From positions 148,837-212,836 of the forward strand of contig JAVCCK010000023.1 of the NCBI GenBank assembly GCA_030765525.1: a stretch of DNA of 64,000 nucleotides, in the 5' to 3' direction. The position numbers were made by a program, and so were the translations under genes. Numbering within the stretch: the first letter of the stretch is position 1; each line of letters starts with the position of its first letter. The notes below the pieces were generated by a model. It had not been told where the DNA came from and did not search any database. It was given only the letters and a program-made list of their open reading frames with translations. Source of the DNA: Candidatus Lernaella stagnicola. Lineage in GTDB: Bacteria > Lernaellota > Lernaellaia > Lernaellales > Lernaellaceae. Positions 47,001 through 55,939 of this stretch are shown here, piece by piece.

Positions 47001-47885
47001 TTTCCCTGCGCCGCCAGCACCCAGAAGCACTGAACAAGTGTCTGGTGACGTATGCGTGAGCGCCTCTAAAGCGGAAAAACCCTCCCCACTTGACACCGGC
47101 GGTCGCGAAGGAGCTCGACCTGAATCTGGAGCAAGCGGATCGGCCGCTGAAGCAATACTGAGATTTGTCGGAAGTTCGGCTGGCTTGCCAAGCAACGGTA
47201 CATAGCGATCAGATTTTGCCGACAAACAGTTTGAAAGATAAGTAGCTTCATCGAAGTCAGGCCGAGGATGTTCAAGAAGAACCGGCTGAACGAAAAAGAA
47301 CTGCCCAATTAGGTCTTTCAACTTCGACCAGACACGGCCCATTTCTGTGTCAAAGTCATCACCGTCCCAAACAATGATCTTTTCCACCGACAGAACATAA
47401 TCAGAAACCGCACGAACAACATCGATGCCCTTTTCTGTACATTCACGGATAAGATCAGGTAATTTGTTTCTCTTGTTGACCGCACGCTCTGAATGCGAGA
47501 TCAGTTTGGTACGAAGACCTTCTCGAAGTGCGGATCGAACCCCTTCAGCCACTTTTCCCGAAGTAACGAAATAATGTTCGACTACCTCTGACCCTTCAAG
47601 TTTCGATTTGAGGGCTACTTTTGCTAATTCGATTCCGACTTGAGCCAGAGACAGTCGAGCAGTCTGGCGTTTGCTTTGGATACAAATCGGCTTTCCATCA
47701 AAAATCCGGATACCGTTGGCGTCAAATCCCCCGTCTCCTGGCCCGCCGGAACCACCAGTCACCTCGAACCCATGAAGTGGCCCGACTTCAGTTAGACAAC
47801 CTCGAACGAATTGTTCGAAACTGTCCGGTGAAAGATTCGAAAGCGGCAATCTCTGACCAACAAAAATCGTCGGCATATCTGCCAT
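44040..47885 (-). CDS. Avs-like NACHT/STAND ATPase with Mrr-type nuclease domain
   Basis: A 1281-aa protein. Residues 20-165 form a PD-(D/E)xK nuclease of the Mrr type: GDGGFDANG (51-58) and IQSKR (69-73, the QxK element). A linker leads to a NACHT-type NTPase with Walker A GAGGAGKT (289-296) and Walker B LLLCDGLNEI (354-363). About 750 residues of helical repeats form the presumed sensor. This is the layout of antiphage STAND proteins (AVAST/bNACHT), in which target recognition by the C-terminus triggers oligomerisation and the N-terminal nuclease degrades DNA. The gene stands alone, has visibly lower G+C and different codon use from its neighbours, and was probably acquired horizontally. 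The start is the ATG at 47885 behind GAGG. Confidence 0.9.
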   Translation of the reverse strand: MADMPTIFVGQRLPLSNLSPDSFEQFVRGCLTEVGPLHGFEVTGGSGGPGDGGFDANGIRIFDGKPICIQSKRQTARLSLAQVGIELAKVALKSKLEGSEVVEHYFVTSGKVAEGVRSALREGLRTKLISHSERAVNKRNKLPDLIRECTEKGIDVVRAVSDYVLSVEKIIVWDGDDFDTEMGRVWSKLKDLIGQFFFVQPVLLEHPRPDFDEATYLSNCLSAKSDRYVPLLGKPAELPTNLSIASAADPLAPDSGRAPSRPPVSSGEGFSALEALTHTSPDTCSVLLGAGGAGKTTTLEMTCTASALLRKEDKNSPLPILICLKQYRGDLHRLVKNSLNIHHGHWASLPGRFLLLCDGLNEIEGPDAQKVLDEITEVIKFYKGRVSCVLSTRSAGLRYPVYLPCIRSVIELYVLNMDQILTFSGKVFEDSQLEAAFVNQIREKLSTLGYGVFSLPFALKTAARVFKETGMVPDSIGHLLEHVFLLRFKRNQELSHLLDESLHDIPFEAVQFLAQRLSFALRVERQKSIFSLDEFVTALRSVLNSVSDNDAPLGIRGMTDINIQRLLRHYEVINVSDGGWVTLGHDLTADYFASFILACKWTSYLNTLQNSISDDAWMFASPRVPEVERKRFLDSIVSVDLLLAARCAVEMGESSVQLLESLVFQEDASQDTFKIWRATNAMVILGSKNCADHLKTNMAFSLPHSIRHGNAQRALARMGDEGFLSGIMPGAEKWASDPYTNASGGEIALWEIAPLHVALRLARKRLREAGPAESVFLSMKTVRRYGDASDADALEYRLRNASDLKTLSGAFHFLHHFDAPRSIATVQTMLGRGDPFDDVYLMELLASVSAPVDSEWLVSLLLDEHKQEYLDQYREKQPAELEALISNLRLALLKQKGPEQAEEVVNRYRVRAGSQDRAGQSYVMFKHTVSNLLMSCTLTDDATQRLRENALVADTATRWQVWQIASKHQLANFDDLASDLISQGDIADAGLAAAFAKERAWPEERERLFIEKAVSRLETDKKDWLTSGFSQIVDYLFSKGEIERIAEYVLWEFEELIKANIDLLNGQRPRLPGKTGVFKTEDLERLQFDIKRKVARIISILSTIADRIPKELILGLMDVDLERWADVERRTIGNILRQLSDDELDDKLSVVQNIGLKLWLLSIVSELGVTDARVTLVRTELRQWVASPALITWLERAIENMWCEKTLEAVTHAIAEARWHEETGDQHVTGIVDFVARRVSRRMAISIIQPFLTINLHPWSYRILKLWFDKGMADRSTNSSD

Positions 47886-47951
47886 CAGAACCTCATTCGC
47901 AACGAGTACAGTGATCTACGGTACCACTCGTTGTGAGCGTCCGGCAAGCTG

Positions 47952-47978
47952 TTGCTGTGGGCCCGGCGCCCACAGCAA
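47952..47978. repeat. Perfect 11-base hairpin upstream of the NACHT gene
   Basis: TTGCTGTGGGC (47952-47962) and its exact complement (47968-47978) flank a 5-base loop. It lies 67 bases before the NACHT start. No T run follows on either strand, so it is more likely an operator or a boundary element than a simple terminator. Confidence 0.45.
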
Positions 47979-48102
47979 GTGCCATCACCGCCTCGGGAGC
48001 CTGTGGCATAGACCTCACGCGAGGGCGTACCGCGCGTTTGTTTACACCGCCGTTCCGGTGTGGTAACGCAAGAAGATATCACCCCGCCACGTGGAGGTTG
48101 CT

Positions 48103-49646
48103 GTGGACCAAGCCGCTGTTGTGTTGGCTTTGGATTCGGGCTCGCAGAGTTCGCGCGCGCTGCTTTTCGACACCGCCGGTCATGTGTTGGCCATGGGCCA
48201 ACGGGAGCACGCGGCGATGAAACACCCCATGCCGGGGGCGGTCGAGCAAGACCCCATCGACATACGCGAGTCGCTGTTTGAATCCATTCGTCAGTGTCTG
48301 GCGAAATGGAACGGCGACCTTTCCCTCTTGGCGGGCACGGCGCTAACGACTCAGCGCTCTACGGTTTTGCCATTGGCCGAAGATGGTTCTCCCTTGATGG
48401 ACGCGACCTCGTGGCTGGATCGCCGCGCCGCAAGCATCGATTCCGAACCGTCGAAATGGCTGCGAATGTTCCTGAAAATCCAGGGGCGGAACGCTCTGAT
48501 ACCGCGCCTGCTGGCCAAGTCGTGGCCGCGGCAATGGCGGGAACGAAACCCGGAAATTCTCGCGCAGGCCCGGTGGATCTCTTCCATCGAAGGTTGGCTG
48601 AACCACGAACTGACCGGCCGCGTAGCCGTGGCGCCGGGCGGCGTGGTCGGCCCGTGGCCCTTCGACGTGAAGAAACTCGCGTGGTCCGACTCGGCGCTGC
48701 TGCATCAAATGTTGGGCTATCAAAAACAGTGGCTGCCGCCGATCGTGCAACCGGCACAGCCGATCGGGGCGATCACCGAAGCGACCGCGGCACAAACCGG
48801 ATTGCCGGCCGGGCTGCCTGTTTATGCGTGCGGCGGCGACAAGCAGGCCGAAGCTTTGGGAGCCGGGTTGCTCTCGAGCAAGCGCGGCGCGGGCGCGGTG
48901 AGTCTCGGGACCGGTTCTTCGATTTGCGTCCCGTGGCGCAAGGCGCTGCAGAGCCGTCGTTACGATTGGCTGGCGATGGCGGCGGCGGAGCCCGGCGCGT
49001 ACTGCCTGGAGTACCTAGTTTTTCGCGGCATGTGGACCGCGCGGTGGTTTGCCCACGAACTGGCGCGCGATCTGGAACCGCTCGCCCAGGAACGGGGCAA
49101 GCCGGTCGAAGCGCTGCTTTGCGACGAAGCCAAAACGGCGCCGGTAGGTTGTGATGGCCTGATGGTTTGGCCGCGCTGGTCGCCCACGCTGCAGCACCCG
49201 ATGGAAACGGGCGCCGCGGTAGGGCTGCGTGAAACCCACACCCGCGCGCATTTTTTCCGCGCTCTGCTGGAAGGTATCGCGTTCGACTTGCGGCGCGGCC
49301 GCGGCATACTGGAAAAGGTTACCGGCACGCCGATCGAGTGGCTCGCGGTGGCGGGGGCGGCGCGCGATCTTCCATCGTGGTGCAAATCCTGGCCGACGTG
49401 ATGGGGCTGCCCGTTGTGCGCCCCCTATCGGAGGAACTGTCGGCCCGCGGCGCCGGCATGGTGGCCGCGTTGGGCGCGGGGATTTTCCACAACGTTCAAG
49501 AGGCGGTGGAGTCGATGGCTTCCGAGACAAAAACGGTGCAGCCGGTTCCCGCCGATGCCGAACACTATGTGCACCTCTATCGCGAGGTATACCTGCCGGG
49601 ACTCGCGTCCTGCCACAAGATTTCCGCTACGCTACGCGCTAGTTAA
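48103..49646 (+). pseudogene. FGGY-family carbohydrate kinase, single frameshift
   Basis: The frame from the GTG at 48103 (GGAGG five bases upstream) encodes a typical FGGY kinase: LALDSGSQSSRALLFD at the N-terminus, ALTTQRSTVLPL, GGDKQAEALGAG and SLGTGSS. It breaks at a G5 run at 49353-49357, just inside the conserved AGGGARS motif, and stops at 49401. The -1 frame continues with IVVQILADVMGLPV to 49646, completing the usual length of about 515 aa. One missing G explains it exactly: mutation, a sequencing error, or (less likely) slippage on the G run. The substrate sugar cannot be assigned. No transporter or isomerase gene is adjacent. Confidence 0.85.
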
Positions 49647-52594
49647 CCGGAAAGGCTGTATTCGGCGCGCTCGATCAGTTCCATCTGCATGTCGCGGTTG
49701 AGGGTCGTGAAATAGGCGTTGTATCCGGAGATGCGCACCATGAGGCTCGGATACTGCTCGGGGTGGGCCAAGGCGAGTCGCAGGGTGTTGGAATCCACAA
49801 CGTTCATTTGCATCTGCATGCCGCCCATCTGGAAATAGGCTTTGACCACCGCCGTCATGCGTTCGACGAAATCCTCGTGCGAGTCGTTGATCCCGGGCAC
49901 GACTTTGACGTTGAAGGCGACGTTGTTGTTGAGGTTCCGCGGGTCCAGGCCCGCCACGTCGCGCAGGTTGTCCAGAATGTTGTTGGACGCAGCGGGCTGC
50001 GGCGTCAAACCGGGGGTGAAGGGCTTGCCGGCCAAGCGGCCCGAGGGCAGCGCACCGGTCAGCGTGCCGAAGGCGACGTGGTTGGACATCGACCAAAAAC
50101 CGGCGGTGTACGGACCACCGCGGAAATTACGCTTCGCGCCCAAATGCCGCCGGGCGAATTCCGTCACGCGGCCGGCCAACGCCAGCGCCTCGGAACTGCC
50201 GGAACCAAACAGCGGCACGCGATTGCGCACGCGCGCGTGCAATTCGGGATTCGACGCGAAGTTGTCCCGCACGGCCGCCTTCATGTCTTGGAACGAGACG
50301 CGCCGTTGGTCGAACACGAGTGTTTTGACGGCCATCAGCGAGTCGACGACATCGGCCAGCCCGATCAGCGCCGTGCCGGTGGAATTGTACCGCGCTCCGC
50401 CGTTGACGGCGTCCTTCCCTTGCTCGATGCAGCCCTGCACGAACGAGGACAGCAGCGGCGTGGGCCGAATGTCGGCGTGCGCCTCGCCGAGCATGTGGTT
50501 GAGTTCCGTGGCGTGGTCGGCCAGGAAGGCAAACTGGCGACAATAGGCCTCGAAAAACTCTTCGAAGTCGGCGAGGTTCTCGCCGGTGCGCGGCCCAACC
50601 TGCCAGCGCATCAAGGGATGCCGTCCGTCGAACAGCGCCATTTCCAAGGCGGCCACCATGTTGATCATGACCGCGCCGGTGTGGCCCATGTGTTGTCCGG
50701 AAAGCGTGGGTTCCACGCAGCCGGTGGCGGACCAATCGCGCACGGCGGCAATCGGGTAGTGGAAATCCTCCAGGGCGCGGAACATGGCCTGGTCGTTGTG
50801 AATCGAGGGCGTGGCGCGGGTATTCAGGTTCACTTCCAGCAGACGCCGCAGGTAGGTGTCGCTGTTGACTTCGGGGTGGAAGCGAGCGTTGACGTTGGGA
50901 TCGCGGATCGCCAGCATCTCCGTCACTTTGAGCATGATGTAGGTCATGTCGCAGACGGCGTCTTCGCCCTGCTTGGTCACGCCGCCCAGGGTGATCGCCT
51001 GGTCGGAGGAACTGCCGCCGAACAGGTAGTTGCCAATGTCGGGAATCAGCGGCAGGTGGTCGGTGCAGCGCAGGAACAGGCAGCCGACCAGTTCCACAGC
51101 GCGGCGAACGTAGGCCTCTTTTTCCGCAGTGGTCGCCAACCGAGCCATGTCCGCCGCAAAGTACGGCTGCAGCCAAGTATCGAGCCGGCCAAGCGACAGG
51201 CCCGTGTTGGTGTTTTCCATGTGCAAGGCAATCCACGCGATCCATATCGCCTGCACTGCTTCCTGCAACGTGCGGGCCGGATGCTCGGGCACCCGCCGGC
51301 ACGCCGCAGCCATCGCGGCGCACTCTTCCCGCCGGACCGGTTCGTCTTCCGCCCCGGTCAGCCGCTTGGCTTCATCGGCAAGGTTTGCGGCATACGCCAC
51401 GAGCCCATCCAGACTGATAGCCATGGCGTCGAGCGCGTTTCGTTCCGGCGATTCTTCGGCGAAGTCCGCCTTTTGCGTTTCGATTTCCTGCCGGATCCCG
51501 CACGCACCTTTTTGCAGCAACGCCGGGAAATCGGGGATCGTGTGGGAAATACCCACCGACTTCCAAATGAAGTACACCGCGAAGCGTTCGTCGAGTTGCA
51601 GCGCCAGCGGGTTGTCGTATTTCTCGCGCACCCATTCGCGGAAATTGCGGTGAACCCAATACGGGAACACTTCATGATGCAGAACATGCGCCGTTTCCGG
51701 CGAGATGTCGTAAGGGTTGAGTTCGCGTGCGGCCGCCGAGTGCAGTTCGCCCCAGATGAGGGCGCCGTGGGCGTCGGGATAGAGCACAACGCCGATTTCC
51801 TTGCTGGTAGTCGTGCCGGCGAGCAAGTCGTTCTCACGGACGCGTGGTTTGCGGTGGCGCAGCAGGTGGGCCAGTGCGTGGGCCTGGCGCAATTCGGGAA
51901 CCCACGGCCGCCCTTCGGCGTCGGTTTCGAAGCCGTGTTCCCTGTGCCAGCGCGTCAACAAAAGCGGCCGCTCGTGGCAGACTTCGGGACGATGGTGCAG
52001 GTGGGTGTGCACGAAGGCCTGCAGGCGCGGGAAGTCGTTCAAGCGCAGCTCGGCCAGGTAGGGTTCGTCGAGGAAGCGAACGCCCGGGTCGCGGGTTGCC
52101 GCCCGCAGTTGTTCGCCGTCGGGACGCCCGACGCCGTTGCCGCTTTTTGGTTTCGCGGCCTGTCGCCGCAGCGTGTTTTCACCCGCCTGGCGTCGTTTTT
52201 CCAACAGGCGGTGAATCGCGCCGGTTACCAGGGAGATATAAAAGTTGAACAGATTGAGGTACGCGAAGTTTCCCTTGACGCGGATTTTGTTTTGCAGCAG
52301 GAGGTTGACGATTTCGTTGGGCGTGAGCCGCAGCATTTCGAGCATGATCTCGGGCCGAACGAAAATCATCATGGTGTCGACGCCGGGGTCCGCGTCTTTC
52401 AGAGCGCGTACTTTGCCGTCGCGAAAGACAATGCCGGCCTGCACGCTGCCGTCCTCGGAACGCAACCCGACCGAGAAATTGATCCAGCCGGCTTCGCTTC
52501 GCAGGTAAGACTTCAGTTTTCGGCGGGTGTTGAACTGCAACGCCATCATTTTCAGTGACGCGTAGAGAACAAGCTGCGTTTGCCTGGGCGTCAT
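49643..52594 (-). CDS. Glycyl radical enzyme (PFL/diol-dehydratase-like) with SCP2-like N-terminal domain
   Basis: A 983-aa protein. Residues 1-140 look like an SCP2 sterol-carrier-type domain (AGIVFRDGKVRALKDADPGV ... KGNFAYLNLFNF), unusual for this family. The rest is a pyruvate-formate-lyase-type barrel with thiyl Cys626 in ATGCVEP and the glycyl radical site RISGYNAYF with Gly957. The GCVEP form, with Glu two residues after the Cys, is seen in glycerol/diol dehydratases, choline TMA-lyase and hydroxyproline dehydratase rather than PFL itself. The enzyme would need a radical-SAM activase, and none is visible nearby. The start is the ATG at 52594 (GGAG five bases upstream). It is oxygen-sensitive by family, so it implies anaerobic life. 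Confidence 0.92.
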   Translation of the reverse strand: MTPRQTQLVLYASLKMMALQFNTRRKLKSYLRSEAGWINFSVGLRSEDGSVQAGIVFRDGKVRALKDADPGVDTMMIFVRPEIMLEMLRLTPNEIVNLLLQNKIRVKGNFAYLNLFNFYISLVTGAIHRLLEKRRQAGENTLRRQAAKPKSGNGVGRPDGEQLRAATRDPGVRFLDEPYLAELRLNDFPRLQAFVHTHLHHRPEVCHERPLLLTRWHREHGFETDAEGRPWVPELRQAHALAHLLRHRKPRVRENDLLAGTTTSKEIGVVLYPDAHGALIWGELHSAAARELNPYDISPETAHVLHHEVFPYWVHRNFREWVREKYDNPLALQLDERFAVYFIWKSVGISHTIPDFPALLQKGACGIRQEIETQKADFAEESPERNALDAMAISLDGLVAYAANLADEAKRLTGAEDEPVRREECAAMAAACRRVPEHPARTLQEAVQAIWIAWIALHMENTNTGLSLGRLDTWLQPYFAADMARLATTAEKEAYVRRAVELVGCLFLRCTDHLPLIPDIGNYLFGGSSSDQAITLGGVTKQGEDAVCDMTYIMLKVTEMLAIRDPNVNARFHPEVNSDTYLRRLLEVNLNTRATPSIHNDQAMFRALEDFHYPIAAVRDWSATGCVEPTLSGQHMGHTGAVMINMVAALEMALFDGRHPLMRWQVGPRTGENLADFEEFFEAYCRQFAFLADHATELNHMLGEAHADIRPTPLLSSFVQGCIEQGKDAVNGGARYNSTGTALIGLADVVDSLMAVKTLVFDQRRVSFQDMKAAVRDNFASNPELHARVRNRVPLFGSGSSEALALAGRVTEFARRHLGAKRNFRGGPYTAGFWSMSNHVAFGTLTGALPSGRLAGKPFTPGLTPQPAASNNILDNLRDVAGLDPRNLNNNVAFNVKVVPGINDSHEDFVERMTAVVKAYFQMGGMQMQMNVVDSNTLRLALAHPEQYPSLMVRISGYNAYFTTLNRDMQMELIERAEYSLSG

Positions 52595-52829
52595 GTTGAC
52601 TCCGCCAACCTTTGGTTTCGGGCGATTATACGCCAGGAAGGGGCGATCCGGAAACGACGGGTGGGGCTCGGGGCGGTTTTTCGTCTTAAATTTTTGAGGC
52701 ATCCATACTTGGTCTCAAGTCTGCGGACGCAAAAACCGATATTGTATGTTACGGCGACAAACACCACTAAATATTGATTTCACTTGTGGCGACCAACAAC
52801 AGATTGGGCAGCTAAGAAGGTACACCTCC

Positions 52830-55800
52830 ATGTCGTTAGATGGGGATCGACCGGGGCCATTTTATTTCCTACGCGAACTGGACGACGCGGTGTTTGTTTC
52901 CGACTCGGAAAACCGCGTCGTATTTTGGAATCACGCCGCTGAACAATTGTACGGTTTCTCCGAACAAGAGGTGATCGACCGGAATATTGACGCCGTTTTT
53001 GCGGCTTCGATCACGCCGCCGTTCGCCGATGTTCTTCGCGCCGCCCAATCGACCGGCGCGTGGCGGGGCGAGGTTGAGCTTTGCCTCAAGCAGCGTTGCG
53101 GGGTTCGCGTTTCGTGGTCGCTGAAGCGAGTCGCGCTGTCGGATTCCGACGCGTTCGGCGTCCTGGGCGTGGGCAGGGATTTATCGGATGCGGAGGCGGC
53201 GGACCCGGCCGGGTGGGGAACCGAAGAGTGTTGCGAAATTTTCGTCGAGTCCTCGCCGATTTCGGCCGCGGTCATCGGTTTGGACGGCCGCTTCATCACG
53301 TGCAACGAAGCCATGGCGAAACTGGCGGGCCGGCCTGTCGCGGAGTTGCTCGGCGCGCCGTTCGCCGACGCCGGCTTGCTGCCGCTCGCTGAATGGGAGC
53401 ATTACGCCGAGATTGCGGCGCTGCTTGCGGTAGGCGAATTCGCCGGGCCGACTCACGTCACAACGGCTCATGACGGCGAGATCCGCGACCTGGATTGCTA
53501 CACGAACCTGGTGCGTCGAGACGGCCGAATCATCGGCCTTATGCTCATTGCGATGGACGTTACGCATCGTATTCGGGCGGAGCGGGAGCTTCGTCTCCGC
53601 GAGCAACGATGGTGTCAAGTTCAGAAGGCGGCGCGCATCGGCCATTGGGAGTTCGAAATCGGAACCGAGGCCCTGTGGGCGTCCGAGCAAGCCTTCGAGT
53701 TGTTGGGTATTGCCTTCGAGGCGGACGGGAATCCGCGTCAAACCCTGTCGCTCGACCGCGTGCGAGCCCGCGTTACGAACCCGGAGAGCTTACAGCACGC
53801 GTTGGAGGATATCCTCGAATACGGCACGCCTTATGATTTGGAATTCGAAATCGTGCGGGAAGATGACGGCCGGCGGCGCATCATCCATTCGCGGGCCGAG
53901 CGGATCAACGATGACGAAGGTCGGCCGGTGAAGGTCATCGGGGCAATTCAAGACGTCACGAAGCTTCTCGAATACGCGCGCGCGTTGCAGGAAAGTGAAG
54001 CACGGTTCCACACGTTGGCCGACCACTCGATCGATACGATCATGCGCTTCGATCTCCAACATCGACATTTGTACGTAAACCGGGCGGCGGAGCAGCAAAC
54101 CGGTATCGCCCCGGCGGATTTCATCGGTAAAACCCACCGCGAGTTGGGTTTCTCGGTGGAGCTTTGCGAGCTGTGGGAAAACGTTCTGGATGAAGTATGC
54201 GAAACCAAGCAGACTCGTCGCGCCGAGTTTCAATTGCCTTCGGGCGTTTGGATCGATTGGCTTTGCATGCCGGAACTCGACGAGAACAATGAGGTCTTCG
54301 CTGTTTATACTGCGGCGCGTGATATCACGGACCGCGTCGCACCGACGGAAACGAGCTTCGTTTTCGGAAGCGGCTCGTTTTCGATCACATCAGCGACCGA
54401 GTCGTGGCCACAGACCTGGAAGGCCGCGTTAGCTACGTCAACGATGCGGTGTGCCGTTTTTTCGGCCGGCGGCCCGAGCAGATCGTCGGTCGAAGCGTCT
54501 TTCAGTTCGGCGAAGACTCGATGCGCGGCGCGACGCAACAGGAAATCATCGACACAACGTTGGCCGAGGGGCAATGGCAGGGGACGGTCGTTAATGTTGC
54601 CGCTGACGGTCGCGAATGCATCTTGGCATCGCGCACCCGGTTGATACTCGACGCCGACGGCCGCCCCATCGGCATGGTCGGCGCGAGCACGGACGTCACT
54701 GAGCAGCGGCGCACCGAACAGGAGCGCGTGGAGCTCCAAGAGAGGCTAATGCAGTCGCAAAAGATGGAAGCCCTCGGTCGTTTGGCCAGTGGCGTGGCGC
54801 ACGACTTCAACAACCTGTTGACCGGAATCAACGGTTACGTGGAGATGATTCTGGCGGAGGCGCAGCCGAGCGAACCTGTGCGCGCCGACTTGGAAGAAAT
54901 CCGGCAGGCGGGCGAACGCGCCGCGGCGCTCACGACGCAATTGCTGGCGTTTTCGCGCAAGCAGGTCGTCACGCCGACGGTGATCCGGCCCAACGAAGTT
55001 CTCGGTCGGCTGCAAAACATGTTGTACCGCATCATCGGCGAGGACGTCGTGCTGGAATTCAAACTGAGCGAGGATTTGGGCCACATCAAGGTGGACCCGA
55101 CGCAACTCGATCAAATCATGGTCAACCTGGCCGCCAACGCCCGCGACGCCATGCCGGAGGGAGGCCGGTTAACCGCCACGACGCGCAACATCACGTTGTG
55201 CAATGAGAGCATGATCGTGGACGGTGAGCCCGTGATGGTGTCCGGCGACTACGTCTCGTTGGAAGTCGCCGATACCGGATGCGGCATGGACGAGGAAACC
55301 AAGCGCCATGTGTATGAACCCTTTTACTCGACGAAAGGCGGCACCAACGGCACGGGTCTGGGTTTGGCCACGGTGTACGGCATTGTGCGGCAAAACCACG
55401 GTTTCATTACCTGCGAGACGACGCCGGGCCGGGGTTCTACGTTCCGAATTTACTTCCCGCAAATCGCCGATGAAGCGAAAACACCGCTTGAGAGAACCTC
55501 GACCGAATCACCGCACGGCGACGAGACTATTTTGCTGGTGGAAGACGAGGATATGGTTCGGCATCTCGCACGACGAACGCTGGAAAGATACGGCTACCAA
55601 GTTGTGGTCGCGGCCGACGGCGAAAAAGCCTGTTGCCAAAGCCAAGAATTCGACGGAGAGATTCATCTTTTGGTCAGCGACATCATCATGCCGGGCATGA
55701 ACGGTCATGAGCTATTAGAAACGCTGCGGAAAACGAGAGCCGGGCTCAAAGCGTTGCTCATTTCCGGCTACTCCGTGGATATCATCCGCCATCAGAGCCT

Positions 55801-55897
55801 ATTGGAAGAAGGCCATCATTTTCTTCCGAAACCCTTCCGCCCCTTCGAATTGGCCAGAACGGTCCGGCAGATACTAGACGGCGGCGGCGGCGCCTAA
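52830..55897 (+). pseudogene. Soluble PAS-rich hybrid histidine kinase, single frameshift
   Basis: The ATG at 52830 follows AGAAGG. Five PAS-type segments are visible, the last beginning at DHISDRVVATDLEGR. They are followed by HisKA (LGRLASGVAHDFNNLLTG, phospho-acceptor His), HATPase_c (N box NLAANARDAMPEGG, G boxes DTGCGMD and GTGLGLATVYG) and a receiver domain (LVSDIIMPGMNG). No membrane segment is present, so it senses a cytoplasmic signal. The frame is lost between about 54336 and 54342, after AARDITDRV; one missing base restores RTDGNELRFRKR and the fifth PAS domain. The second part runs in the -1 frame to 55897. Mutation or sequencing error are both possible; there is no slippery run. 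Confidence 0.88.
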
Positions 55898-55939
55898 GAA
55901 ACACCGCCCACGATCGCACGGTGAGCGTCGGATGCCGGT

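Noticed and set aside
49763-52558. A 931-codon rightward frame opposite the glycyl radical enzyme gene
   Set aside because: It is fully antisense to a gene with intact catalytic motifs, is His/Arg/Gln-rich without domains, and reflects G+C-rich codon bias.
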